Assembly: GCF_048569485.1 (NCBI RefSeq)
Contig: NC_134354.1
Location: forward strand, 84,248,664-84,312,663
Direction: 5' to 3'
Source of the DNA: Anomaloglossus baeobatrachus
Lineage: Eukaryota > Chordata > Amphibia > Anura > Aromobatidae
DNA length: 64,000 nucleotides
Below, one piece after another: positions 32,373 through 43,615 of this stretch (the stretch's first letter is position 1; each line of letters starts with the position of its first letter). The position numbers were made by a program, and so were the translations under genes. The notes under the pieces are model-generated. The model was not told where the DNA came from and did not search any database. It saw only the letters and a program-made list of their open reading frames with translations.

Positions 32373-34193
32373 GGGTCATTCCGTGTCAAGTGGACCAGTG
32401 GTCCCCACTCGACGTTCTCCGATTTTGCTGAAAATTTATAAGGATGTACATGTATGTTTGAAAAGAGGTTCTGTAAATTTTTAGGGCCAGATCTCAAATA
32501 TATTGGGCACTTTGACCTTTCACTGGAGGCCCCCCCCAAGCCTGCGGCTTCAGCTAAGAGGATTTTGCCAACTTTGGCACATAGCCATTAGAGTTCTATA
32601 CTGGCTATGATGCTGAAATTTGGCATACTAGCTCAACTTTTGCTGCTAAACGCGATAAAATTATTACCGGCTATGACAAAACAATATTTCATAATAACAT
32701 ATATATTATATAATCAAAAACCTATAAACCTATTGACTATTGTTACATTTTAATGCATATATTATTTATTTTTTAGTGATGGAAATCGTGTTGCAATCCT
32801 TTTGGCTTACCCGTGGATATTTCAGAGGAGAGATGCCAATGGATGTTAAGCTTGAATTTAGTCTTTCAGGAGAACATTCCATTCCATCTGGATCTGATTC
32901 AGAGGAAACTGGATCAGCTGATTTTTTTCTTTTAGCAAATTCTTTTCGACATGATACACACATCTTCTGGCCAGGCTTCACATCATTCTTTGTGAATTCG
33001 TTCAACTGGTCAGCTGCTAACAAATTGATAGCTCGCAAATTCTTTTTGGTGTTAACACCTTTCTTCCCAAAAGGATTGCAACACGATTTTTGCAAATGCT
33101 CATATTTGGTCAAGAAGGAAGCTTCATAGTGTAAACAGATTTGTGAATGTTCGTCAAAATTTAGTCCCATTCGTCGACGCAGCAATTTCTGTTCATCCAA
33201 TCCAAAGCTTGTAAACAATTTCAACTCATCCTTGCAATGGGTGAATGTCTTAAGGTGGCACTTTGAATTGTTCGCAAGGCCGATAGAGCACTGGGCCGAT
33301 TCGTCATCAATTTCATTCTCCATCACTAAAAAATAAATAATATATGCATTAAAATGTAACAATAGTCAATAGGTTTATAGGTTTTTGATTATAATAGACA
33401 TTGCTAGCAACAATACAACTCTGTAACATGTGATAAGAATCTGAAAATCAAACACAAAATCAATGCATTACGTGCATACATAACACCATGTTCAGTGGCG
33501 TTTTTCTTTTCTTAAATGGAGAGACTCCAAAAAAAAAACCCAATGATCCTTGTAGAGAAAAATGTGCTCTTTCAAATGATAACAGAATTAATATATTTTA
33601 GGGGTACCCTTTTTGGGAAATTTGACCTAAAAATAGGTAAAATTCGGTTTTTTTAAGTTTTTCATCATATGTGGGTGTGAATATTTCCACAAATACATAT
33701 GCTTTGACCGTGATATTGCAGCAATGCAAAGTCATGAAGATGTTTGGTGTACAGGGTAAAGCACCAGTTCCTATTGGTTTTTGGTCTTGAGTTATATATG
33801 GGCAAAGTTTGGCATAAATTTTATGCGACACGTTTTGCAAGCTACTTTGACACAAAATTGCGGCCGAAATATTGTTTTGTCATAGCCGGTAATAATTTTA
33901 TCGCGTTTAGCAGCAAAAGTTGAGCTAGTATGCCAAATTTCAGCATCATAGCCAGTATAGAACTCTAATGGCTATGTGCCAAAGTTTGCAAAATCCTCTT
34001 AGCTGAAGCCGCAGGCTTGGGGGGGGCCTCCAGTGAAAGGTCAACAGTGCCCAATATATTTGAGATCTGGCCCTAAAAATTTACAGAACCTCTTTTCAAA
34101 CATACATGTACATCCTAATAAATTTTCAGCAAAATCGGAGAACGTCGAGTGGGGACGATTTTTAAAACTGGTCCACTTGACACGGAATGACCC
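32373..34193 (-). mobile_element. Unclassified fold-back DNA transposon with TATA target duplication
   Basis: The termini GGGTCATTCCGTGTCAAGTG and their inverse begin long inverted arms of about 320 bp (32373-32692 and 33864-34193). TATA is duplicated at both sides (32369-32372 and 34194-34197). The undisturbed arm of the host repeat (34536-34548) shows the empty site with one TATA. Between the arms is a single coding exon on the minus strand. The left half is a reversed copy of the right half with two gaps. The superfamily is not determined; 4-bp duplications occur in groups such as Academ, Sola, Ginger and Chapaev. Confidence 0.7.
32811..33325 (-). CDS. Cys-rich putative DNA-binding exon of an unclassified transposon
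   Basis: I do not recognise the family with certainty. On the minus strand a clean acceptor (TATTTATTTTTTAG) precedes an ATG at 33323. The frame stays open for 171 codons up to the donor CCACGG|GTAAGCC (phase 0), so this looks like one internal or first coding exon. The protein starts MENEIDDESAQCS. Its Cys/His positions (ICLHYEASFL, KSCCNPFG, KMCVSCRKEF) look like a zinc-binding module, followed by a basic stretch AKRKK and an acidic Ser-rich tail. A similar CCxPF...PGxxLCxxC pattern is familiar to me from uncharacterised invertebrate transposon proteins, a weak recollection. No catalytic domain is present, so the copy is non-autonomous. Confidence 0.5.
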
Positions 34194-34930
34194 TATAGAA
34201 GATGATAATAGTATATACATAGTATAGAAATCAGATTTACCAGAGATAACAGGCATGTGTAGAGCAAACTAGATCACGTGTGAAAAGACTAATCACTACG
34301 TGAACATACTTGCTATAATTAGCACAAAGGGGCCCAATAAACCACAGACATAGACTCAAGAGGGGTCAGTGCCTAATGATTGTAGACATACCTGTAGGGG
34401 AACCTGGAAAAGCCTGAGACCGGCGTCCACCCGATGAAGGCTTTTCCTGACGAAATGGCCGTCGGGTGGTCGCCGGTCTCAGGCTTTTCCCGGTTCCCCT
34501 ACAGGTTTCTATACTATGTATACTATTATCATCTTCTATACTGTGTATATGATAATCTGAATATTTATATGATTCTTAAGTGATTGTTTATTCACCTACC
34601 GGGAATTTCTGACATCGGTGTTCTGTGATTGTGCCGCTCACCATTTACCTTTAATAAAGTCTTTTTCACAATCAGCAATTGGGCTCTGTCGGTCGTTTCT
34701 TCCTTCCTTTGTTTCATTATGGTTTTCTACGACTTGCCCTAGTCCTTTCCACATTTTTATACTATGATTCTTCCTGTTACATTATGTATTAAATACTGGG
34801 GATATGGATTGGTTGAGAGCAGTTCTTAAAGTCTATAGATGGTAAGCTGCTAATCACAGAAAGGGGCATGCTGGACTAGCTGACCTAGTCAAGCAATGAT
34901 AATCTGAAGCTAAAACAAACATTGTAGGTA

Positions 34931-35636
34931 AACACCATGGATCTTGATAATAGGCATCATTGTGATTTCTGTGTTAACCCTTACAGCAAGCATGCTGTCT
35001 TCATACTACATAGTAAAAACCTGCGGACAGATTCACACATTTTTGCGCCTCACTACATACCTATATAAAGTGTGTACCAAGTCTGTTACATTTTCCAGGA
35101 GTACGATATTGATGAGCTTTTCACCTCAATGCCATCTGACCTGCACACCCATGTCTGTACACTGATCACGTCATGCCGTCTTATTTGGTGGGGTGTTACG
35201 CATTGGACCCCACTGATCTGATATTGATGTTTCTCAATAGCCTCATACTAGACTACTCCTTTCATGACATGCACCAGTTTTTTGGCGCCGCACCAAAAAA
35301 TATCTAAAAGTAAAGCAACCAAGAGGTAATGTAAAGTTAGACAAAATGTGTAAATCACCGGCCATATCATCCGGCATAGACCAGTGTGATACAATGTGGT
35401 GCATTATAAGCCTCGGTGTAGAAAGCAGGCAGGATTAGTGCATGTGGCCCCCGGTGTTGTGGTTCTCCTGCGGCGCGGCCCCGGCACACCCTCCTGTCAG
35501 TCGTCATTAGAGGCTCTGGGTCTTTATAATAAGAGGCTTATGCTGGCCGCAGCTGTCATGGCCGTGTCACTCGCTTCTTGTGCGCAGTCTGATGTTATGG
35601 TGCGATGGTCATTATTGTGTAAATTCTTCATGCCAG
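34931..35636. other. ARL6: ARL6 intron 1, 3' end
   Basis: There is no repeat with clear ends. The last bases (TTGTGTAAATTCTTCATGCCAG, acceptor at 35635-35636) give the probable 3' splice site before the first coding exon. Confidence 0.5.
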
Positions 35637-35652
35637 GTTCATTGTGAGGAGC

Positions 35653-35775
35653 ATGGGTTTGTTTGACCGGCTGGCAGGCTGGCTGGGCCTGAAGAAGAAA
35701 GAAGTGCACGTCTTGTGTCTGGGGCTGGATAACAGCGGCAAGACCACCATCATCAACAAGCTAAAGCCGGCCAAT
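35653..35775 (+). CDS. ARL6: ARL6 (BBS3) coding exon 1, residues 1-41
   Basis: This encodes the start of ADP-ribosylation factor-like 6, the small GTPase that recruits the BBSome coat to membranes at the ciliary base. The frame begins [16 protein letters not shown], with Gly2 as in N-myristoylated or amphipathic-helix ARF proteins. It continues to the P-loop GLDNSGKT (residues 24-31), where Thr31 coordinates magnesium and is a Bardet-Biedl mutation site in humans. It ends KLKPAN at the donor AAT|GTAAGT in phase 0. The preceding CAG at 35634-35636 would leave a 16-nt leader (GGAGC before ATG). Only a few residues differ from the human protein as I remember it. The rest of the gene continues rightwards. 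Confidence 0.97.
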
Positions 35776-38499
35776 GTAAGTCCCGTCCTCTGTTGTCTGT
35801 CTATGGTAATGTTGTGACAGAACAGTAATATGTGAAGATAATATTTAATTGCTGCTTTTTTTCATTCATTTTTCAATTCAACGTGTTTTCTTAAAGCACA
35901 ACTCCAGCATTTTGTTTTATTTTCAGTGCTGCAGTGACACTTTAAATGTATGTCCACTGCCCCCGGTCTTCTGGCAGCTTCACCTGTTACTGACGATGCT
36001 CCAGTCCCGCGGTGACATCTTGTGACTATTACTTCTGACTGTTTGGAAGTCAGATGTTACGTCACAAGATCTCAGTACAAGTCTATGAGAGCCAGAACGA
36101 GGCTCTCATAGACTTGTATCGAGTTGTGACCTCCAGTGCACTCTATGAAACACTGGAGTAGTCGGCAGGTCACTAATCACAGGAGATTGACTGCAGCGAT
36201 GGTGATGGAAGATAAAGTTGTCAGAAGCTGCGTATAAGACTGGGGGCAGAGGGCTTAGATTTAAAGTGCCACTCCAGCGGTGCAATAAAAGAAACATTGC
36301 AGTGGTGCGCTAATGTCTGCAAATAATAACTTCTCTTGCCAGGTAAGTGATGAAACATTACATTACAGTGTAAATTGTGTCTGATGTTATTTGTCAGTGA
36401 CATAGAGGTCTCTGCGTCACCAAATCCTACTTGTTGCAAGGGTCTCCTGATAAGAATATGAGCATAAAGTGTCCATCCTGCAGAGACCCTCAGTGATCCA
36501 TTGAAGGAAGTGTCTAAGTGGATGTCCAGCACTATTACATTGATGGCTAGTTCTGAGGATAGGTCCTCTTATCAGTGCCGGTGCTACACCACCTCCCTCT
36601 CCCCAGCTATCGGCTGTTCCTGGTGTCGGCGGAGGCTGGAAGTGATCGGCTGCAGAGCTGCACAATTGTATAATTAATGCCCGCAGCCGGTTACTGCAAC
36701 CCCCCCCTCCCTCCCCCCCACAATCTAATGCATACGGGTGGATCAGCAGGACCACAATGCTGCTACTATACAGTTGACTGAGCACATTGGGAACAGCTGA
36801 TCAGTGGTGCTGTCGTGTGTCGCACCGCCACTGGTATTGACGACATATCCTCAATCTACTCTACATTTATGGCACATCCTTTGGATAAATGGCCAGGATG
36901 GGATTACACCTCTACCATAAAGGGGCCTTTAATTCTTTGACTCTCATCTACCACGTTGTGCTGCTCACCTTAGGGTTTATATAGCATCGGCAATAACAAC
37001 TGCTGCATGAGTCGTCCAGGATAAGTCACCCCCTATATACACTCCAGGACTTGTATATTGATGCCTTATTATTAGGATAGTTCATCAGTATCAAATTAGT
37101 GGGGGTCCGGCACCCACCGATCAGCTATGTGCAGCTCTCTCTGCAGCTGGAGCTGCCCTGCTCTGTAGTGGCCGTTCGGGTACTGCAGCTCAGCTCCTAT
37201 TGAAGTGAATGGAAGCTGAGCTTATCAATTGAAAGCCCTGGTTAGTCACTATCCCTGCCGACTGGTCCAAAGTAGGCAGAAGTCATACAATGTAAAGTAA
37301 TGTTCCCAGTAACATTCATTGGTAGTGATGTGGGGGACCATAGTGTGTAGAGACCATTGGATATTTCCATTGGGGGACAAAATCCCAGCTCTGGTCTATA
37401 AAATGACCCTAGTGCATTCATTTTACTAGTGCTGAAGATTTGCCCAGAGTTTCACCTTTAAAGATCTCTTACGGGATAACATCAGAAGCCGAGAAACTTG
37501 CCGCAATGCATTAAGCAATTCAATAGCAAAAATGTCTGAGCGCAAATTAATGAAATCCGCTTAAAGTTATCAGGGCATAAAAGTAAAGCGGAGTGCGCTG
37601 TGCTAATGTCGTCCCTGGCATCTCAGCGCCTGGTTTACGGTGCTGGCATGGCGGTGCGCTGCTGCTGAACAATCCTCCCGGGACTGCTGACATGATACAC
37701 TGTGTGCTGGCTTCTCTCTACAAGTAACCTCTGCCCAGCGCCTGTGACGAGACGCAGACATTTCTTGATTGTGTCCTCCCATGGGAGACAGACGGGAAAA
37801 TAAAGTTTCTCGTTTTACCATTTTAATGCCCTAATTTCCCAGCAGTGTCTCTAATTACTCTGTAAGCAAACGGCACGAAGAGCGATCAAAGGAAAAACAA
37901 AGTTGCAGCAGTGTTGTGTAGTGAACTCTCCTGTACACTCGGGTGCGGGGGATTCCGGGTCTGACGTGCCGCATATGAAGCCATGCTGATTACAGATGTC
38001 CTAAACTCTGACATTTCCACTTATTTCACTTCTGTTCCTAATCCTCTGACTCCGGAGACGTCTTGTAACCCTTTCTATCTTTCGGCAGTTGCGTATATTG
38101 TGTGCCGTACATCCAACACTGCCTCCTGAGCTTATGTCATATCATGTACATGGCCCACCAGACTTTGCGTGCGCAGTAATCCAGAAAACATGTATGTGAC
38201 ATGTATGGTTCATGCAACAATACTTTTTGTTTTTTTAATAAAAACTCCTCTGAGCTGATTTATGACCACAGACGTCATTAAAGTCCAGCCGAACTTTGAT
38301 GTGGTCAGAAATCAGCTCAGAAAAACACAGAAAAGAAATGCAAGCACCCCACTGGAACAAGTTCACTGATTTCTCCTCAGTTAACTCATACCTCAGCTAG
38401 CAATGTGCAGAAAAACGGAATCGGAAAAAAGCCAAATGCGGCAAATCTTTCAATGAAACACATTTTTATATAATTATTTTTAGCCCAATATTCTTGCAT
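35776..38499. other. ARL6: ARL6 intron between coding exons 1 and 2
   Basis: Bases 35895-36290 are repeat-like: AAAGCACAACTCCAGC and AAAGTGCCACTCCAGC as direct copies, with a palindrome around CAAGTCTATGAGAGCC. Bases 37440-37900 look like single-copy DNA with several TAAT/ATTA motifs (GCGCAAATTAATG, CTAATTACTC). Nothing coding is seen. Confidence 0.45.
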
Positions 38500-38503
38500 T
38501 TAA

Positions 38504-38906
38504 AGGGAATTTGTCACAAAATATTCCAGCTAAATGTCACTTACTGGGGTGCTTACTGTAGTTTTGATCAAATCACTGATTAATCAGCGGTAGATTATAA
38601 TTACAGGACTACTTGGCGTGCTGCAGGTAGTCCAGCATATTCATCAACACTGTATAACCCCGCCCACGCCACTGATTGGCAGCTTTTCACCCACAGTATA
38701 CACAGAAATCTGCCAATCAGTGGTGTGGGCGGGGTTATCGAGCTCCACGTTCAAATAACTGCTAGATCTGCAGCAGAGAAAACATTGATATTTATCTAAA
38801 TGACAGCAAACAGCTCAGTAAGTGACACATCGCTGGAATCAGGGTCTGTGTCTCTACATTATGCTGCTCTCAGATGGGGGAGCAAAAACCTGGTGACAGA
38901 TTCCCT
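38504..38906. mobile_element. Palindromic TTAA-type MITE (GGTGACAGATTCCCT family)
   Basis: It starts AGGGAATTTGTCAC and ends GGTGACAGATTCCCT, with TTAA at 38500-38503 and 38907-38910. Inner arms contain CCCCGCCCACGCCACTGATT and the inverse. Relatives are at 43226, 49092 and 62813. Confidence 0.8.
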
Positions 38907-39242
38907 TTAAAGAGGACCTATCAGGTCAGTGGTGGCAGATTATGCTTCTTTTATTCATGCTGATCCCTTTAGTAATAAGTTTTTGTATTTTACCGCTATG
39001 GCCTTTCTTATGTAGTTCTCATTTTTATGGTCTTTTCTAAGGGCTGTGGATCACAGGTTTGAGAAATGGTGCTATATTGTGCAAGGAAAAGCCACAACTC
39101 TTCACTTTTTTTTTCCTGAGCATGTAAATTGAAGATATTAATGCTTATATTCTGTGTGATCTAAGTAGAGACATGATCTATTCGTCCCTTCTTGGGTTCA
39201 CCTCACCCTTACACTTATCTCTGATTTTACTTTGTTTTCCAG

Positions 39243-39304
39243 GCTCAGACACAAGATATTGTCCCAACTATTGGATTCAGCATAGAGAAGTTCAAGACAT
39301 CCAG
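39243..39304 (+). CDS. ARL6: ARL6 coding exon 2, residues 42-62 (part)
   Basis: The acceptor TTTGTTTTCCAG is followed by codons for AQTQDIVPTIGFSIEKFKTS, then AG of a split Ser codon and the donor CAG|GTACTG. This is the switch I region: Thr50 of PTIGF contacts the gamma-phosphate and magnesium in ARF-family GTPases. The 62-nt exon leaves phase 2, which the next exon completes in frame. It differs from the human segment at only a few positions by memory. Confidence 0.97.
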
Positions 39305-39344
39305 GTACTGCTCTATCAATCCTCTGTCCCTGCTACTGGTGTGA

Positions 39345-39416
39345 TTTATGAGCCACCATACAGTGCTGACCACTGAGCCACCATACAGTGCTAACCACTG
39401 AGCCACAGCACTGCAT
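39345..39416 (-). mobile_element. SINE head fragment, tandemly repeated
   Basis: The + strand shows GAGCCACCATACAGTGCT three times and GCTAACCACTGAGCCAC. On the minus strand this is the box A region GTGGCTCAGTGGTTAGC of the V-SINE. It lies 40 bp after ARL6 exon 2. Confidence 0.6.
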
Positions 39417-40129
39417 CCCACTTTTTTGTCTTATTAAATGAGATCCCGAGTAGGTAACTAGGCAGGTTGTCTTCAAAGAAAACTCTTTTAACCCCTTAAC
39501 GACCCATGACTTACCTAGTACGTCATAGCGAAGTCGCGACCCCCGGAACCCCGTTGAGTGCGATCGGTGCATACAAACCTTAGATTTGTGAAGGAGGTGA
39601 CCTCTGCCTGACCTAAGGAGGGGTGATGTCTCCTCCCCTGACCTACGGAGGCTGTGATTGGCTGACGAACGCCGCTCAGCCAATCCCAGCCACTGTAATG
39701 TTTTAGCCATTGAAAATGGCTGAAACATTGAAATCCAGCTATGATCAGTGCAGCTATAGCACTGATCATTGGCTGGAGCTGGGTGATCTCTGCTTCACCC
39801 GCCCCCAGCTCTGATTGGAGAGACCGGCCTTGTGACCGATCTCTCCAATCACGGTGGATCTGGGACCGGTGACCTGTAGGTGACCGCCTCCTTAACTTCA
39901 CTCAATCCATGGAAGCTGAGGAGAGCGATCCCTGTGCGTGCCCTATTGGTAAGCCCCAACCCCTGATCCCCTTCCGCCGATCCGCTGCCACTGATCCACC
40001 ACCGATCCGCCGCCCTCCTCTATCTGTTGCCCCCCCCGTCCATCTGCCACCACTCTCCCCATCAGCCGCTACCCCCCTCCATGATCTGCTGCCCGCTCTC
40101 TCCCATCCTCTTCATCTGCTGCCCCCTCC

Positions 40130-40335
40130 CCCACCTCTCACCCTCCTTGATCTGCTGCCCCCTCTCACCCTCCTTGATCTGCTGCCCCCTCTCACCCTCC
40201 CTGATCTGCTGCCCCCTCTCACCCTCCCTGATCTGCTGCCCGCCCTCTCCCATCCTCCGCCGCTCCTCCATCCGCCGCGCCCTCTCCCATCCTCCGCCGC
40301 GCCCTCTCCCATCCTCCGCCGCGCCTTGATCCGCC
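40130..40335 (+). repeat. Tandem repeats of 29-30 bp and about 22 bp
   Basis: CTCACCCTCCTTGATCTGCT-type units recur about five times. Shorter CATCCTCCGCCGCGCCCTCT units follow. These generate the Pro/Leu-rich and Arg/Gly-rich ORFs on the two strands. Confidence 0.8.
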
Positions 40336-40682
40336 GCACACTCTCCCATCCTCCATCCATCTTTTTTTCCATCCCACCTAGTCCCCCCCCTTTTTGGAGC
40401 ACATTCGTGCGTTCGTCCTGATTTTTTTCTTTCTGTAAACTAAGAAAGAAATACAAATAAAATTAGTTTAGGGCCAGTAAAATTATACTGTAGTAATCGT
40501 CAACTACAGTATTTTTTACTGAATATTGTAAGGGTCAGCCCAGTGCCACACATGAGAGTGATGCACGAGTCTCACATTGCATCATCCGGCACGGTCGCTC
40601 TCTTCCAAACAGGAGTGTGCGGCTGTGCCGGATGATGCGATGCGAGATTTTTGCATTGCTGTCACGTGTGGCACTTGCCTAA

Positions 40683-41180
40683 AGGGTGCTTTACACGCTG
40701 CGACATTGCTAGCGATGTTGCGAGCGATAGCACCTGCCCCTGTCGTTGGTGCGATATGTGGTGATCGCTGCCATAGCGAACATTATCGCTACGACAGCGT
40801 CACACGCACATACCTGTTCTGCGACGTTGCTGTTGATGCCGAACAATCCCTCCTTCAAGGGGGAGGTGCGTTCGGCGTCCACCTCCTTCCTTCCTCATTG
40901 CCGATGGTGCAGGTAAGGAGATGTTCGTCGTTCCTGCGGTGTCACACATAGCGATGTGTGATGCGCAGGAACGAGGAACAACCAGCAGCATGCACCATCA
41001 CCGATATTTTGAAAAGGAGCGACGTGTCAATGATCATCGATTTTTGACATTTTTGCGATCGTTGATCGTCGCTCCTTGGTGTCACACGCTGCCATGACAC
41101 TAACTACGCCGGATGTGCGTCACTAACGACGTGACCCCGACGATATATCGTTAGTGATGTTGCAGCGTCTAAAGCACCCT
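40683..41180 (-). mobile_element. CpG-rich Harbinger-like MITE (copy 6, complete)
   Basis: The ends AGGGTGCTTTACACGCTGCG and CGTCTAAAGCACCCT are inverse and lie between TAA and TTA. Inner ends GCTAGCGATGTTGC and CGTTAGTGATGTTGC follow. The core is on the minus strand. It is nested in the 3-kb TTAA transposon and so is younger than it. Confidence 0.85.
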
Positions 41181-42453
41181 TTAGTGTCAGTTGCAGGCAC
41201 TAATATAGGCGTCCGTATTTTTTATTTCGCCAAATTAATATTTTTTTGTATGGGGGGGGTCTAGTTTTCAAAATGGGGTCACTTGTGGGGGAGCTCCATT
41301 GTTTAGGCACCTCAGGGGGTCTCCAAATGCAACATGGCGTCCGCTAATAATTCCAACCAATTTTGCTGTGAAATGGCGCCCCTTCTCTTTGAGCCCCACC
41401 GTGCGCCCAAAAATTTACTTTCCACCACATATGAAGTATCTGTGTACTTAGGAGAAATTGCACAATACATTTTATGGTGCACTTTTTCCTGATACCCTTG
41501 TGAAAAAAAAAGCTACCTGGCTGAAATAACAATTTCGTGGTGAAAAAAAAAATATATTTATTTTCACGGCTGAACATTATAAACTTTTGTGAATCCTCCA
41601 GGGGTTCAAAGTGCTCACTAAACATCAAGATAAATTCCATTAAGAGTCTAGTTTTCAAAATGGGGTCACTTGTGGGGGAGCTCCATTGTTTAGGCACATC
41701 TGGAGCTCTCCGAATGCGACATCGCATCCGCTAATGATTCCAGACAATTTTGCTTTCAAAAAATCAAATGATGCTTCTTCCCTTCCGAGCCCTGCTGTGC
41801 GCCCAAACAATTGATTTCCACCAGATATGAGGTATTGGTGTACTCAGGAGAAATTGCACAATTAATTTTATGGTGCATTTTTTCCTTATACCCTTGTGAA
41901 AATGCTAAATTTTATGGCTAAAATGACATTTTTGTGTAAAGTAAAATTTTTAATTTTTTCCTTCTACATTGCTGAGTGAGGGGTGCAGATTTTAGAATGG
42001 GGTCACTTTTGGGTATTTTCTGTCGCCTAGGTTTCTCCAATCACTTAAAATGTGATGTGCTACCTAAAAAATTTTTTTGGGGAAATTTTGTTGGGAAAAT
42101 TACTGATGAACTTTGACCCCTTCTAACTTCCTAACGAAAAAAAATGTTTTGAAAATTGCGCTGGTGTAAAGTAGACAGCGGGAAATTTTATTTAGTAACT
42201 ATTTTGTGACATATCTCTCAGATTTATGGGCATAAAATTTCAAATTTTCGCCAAATTTCCAAAATTTTCATAAATAAACGCAAAACATATAATCCTAAAT
42301 TTACCATTGACATGAAGTACAATGTCACGAAAAAGCAATGTCAGAATCGCCGGGATCCGTTAAAGCGTTCCGGAGTTATAACCTGTCAAAGTGACACTGG
42401 TCAGAATTGCAAAAAAATGGCCTAGTCTTTAGGCTGGGGGCTGAAGGGGTTAA

Positions 42454-43221
42454 AGAGATTATTTTACTTTTTATTTTTTTAAAAAATAGACCCAAAATGG
42501 TCTTAAAATAAATAAAAATATATATTTATTAACCAGACCCCCGTCATTTCCGCAATACTGCTGCATATTTGCACCACTTTTCATCTCGCTTTCTCTTTTA
42601 ACAGTGCATGTTAGGAGACAGCTGCAGCCAATCAGTGGCATCTGATGGGTGTAAGCAGTCATGGGCTGGAAAAGTAAGCTAGGAGACGGTTTCCTAAATC
42701 TTAGACAGCACATGACCGCTGCAGTCAATCAGTGGATTCCGACTGAGAGCAGCGGTCACCTGATATTCTCTATTAGAAACGCGAACAAGCAGACCAGAAG
42801 CTGACATGAGAAGCAGTGCTAGTGAGTGTAAGGAGGCTGATTGGTGAGTGTTTTTTTTTTTCTCTAATTTTAAAACTCACATGGGCCCATTTGTAATATA
42901 ATAAAAACTAGCCCAATTTCTTTAAAACAGATCTGAAACCAGATTTCATATTACAAACATAGATTATATATTATAGAGTAGCTCTTAGACCTGATGAGGC
43001 TGGTGTAAAGACGAAGAAATGTCAGATTGGCGGTAGTTTAGCGCTAAACTCATTAAATGCCATAATAATATCAGGCGGGGAAACTTTTAAAGGGCTACAT
43101 CCATGTCTGTGCTCGATCCTTCTGCTCATGTCACTGGGCAGCAGTTTGGTTTGATTTCTGGGATTTGTAGTGTCATCCAGTCAGGGAGCTTGAGGATTAA
43201 CACCTGAACTGAATCATCAAA
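42454..43221. other. ARL6 intron 2 with a hammerhead-like trace
   Basis: Near 42981-43014 the + strand reads GACCTGATGAGGCTGG, then GACGAAGAAATGTCAG. It has an intact CTGATGA box followed by a GAA box and GTC. Palindromic arms were not found. Confidence 0.35.
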
Positions 43222-43225
43222 TTAA

Positions 43226-43569
43226 AAAGAATCTGTCACCAGTTTTTTTTTTTTTGTTTTTTTTTTTTCTCCCCCATCTGAGAGCAGCAGAATGTAGAGA
43301 CCGAGACCCTGATTCCAGCGATGTGTCACTTACTGAGCTGTTTGTTGTCATTTAGAAGAAGTCAATGTTATACAGAGCTCATGAATATGCTGGATTACCT
43401 GGCAGCATGCCAAGTAGTCCGCTAATGATAAAATCACTGTTTAATCAGCAGAAGATTATCAAAATTACACTAAGCAGTCCAGTAAGTGACACATCCCTGG
43501 AATCAGGGTCTCTGTCTCTACATTATGCTGCTTTCAGATTAGGTGGCAAATCCTGGTGACAGATTCCCT
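43226..43569. mobile_element. Palindromic TTAA-type MITE
   Basis: It runs from AAAGAATCTGTCACCAG to CCTGGTGACAGATTCCCT with TTAA on both sides (43222-43225 and 43570-43573). Inside are CCCATCTGAGAGCAGCAGAA and the matching inverse. Confidence 0.8.
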
Positions 43570-43615
43570 TTAACTCCTGTCTATGAGTCCTGGGCTGGAA
43601 TCACACTATATAAAC

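Larger units (their letters stand above)
32192..34828. mobile_element. Palindromic retroposon-like repeat with 13-bp target duplication
   Basis: The flanks share AAGTCTATAGATG (32179-32191 and 34829-34841). The left arm (32192-32372) and right arm (about 34530-34720) are inverse, with GAAACAAAGGAAGGAAGAAA, AATTGCTGATTGTG and TTTATTAAAGGTAAATGG. The centre near 34420-34490 is a strong hairpin. It has GGCGTCCACCC, GATGAAGG, GACGAAATGGCCGTC, then GGGTGGTCGCC, a hammerhead-like layout with part of box I missing. A DNA transposon (32373-34193) sits in the left arm. Confidence 0.65.
31995..34930. mobile_element. TTAA-type MITE (AGAAATGTCACC) split by a retroposon
   Basis: TTAA at 31991-31994 precedes AGAAATGTCACCAG. 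The following segment (AGACCCTGATTCCAGAGATG) matches the MITE family at 38504, 43226 and 49092. The repeat at 32192-34828 interrupts it. The continuation after 34842 is eroded and the right end is uncertain. Confidence 0.5.
39492..42449. mobile_element. 3-kb TTAA transposon, CCCCTTAACGACC...AAGGGG
   Basis: Short inverse ends CCCCTTAACGACC and GCTGAAGGGG lie between TTAA (39488-39491) and TTAA (42450-42453). Fragments of the family also occur at 28240, 62395 and 63179. It contains a nested CpG MITE and a tandem repeat. The open frames, including the Pro/Leu-rich 170-residue one at 39909, look repetitive. No transposase was recognised, so it is probably non-autonomous. TTAA suggests Kolobok or piggyBac. 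Confidence 0.75.

Noticed and set aside
39909-40456. Pro/Leu-rich 170-residue ORF and Arg/Gly-rich opposite ORF
   Set aside because: They derive from tandem repeats inside the TTAA transposon.
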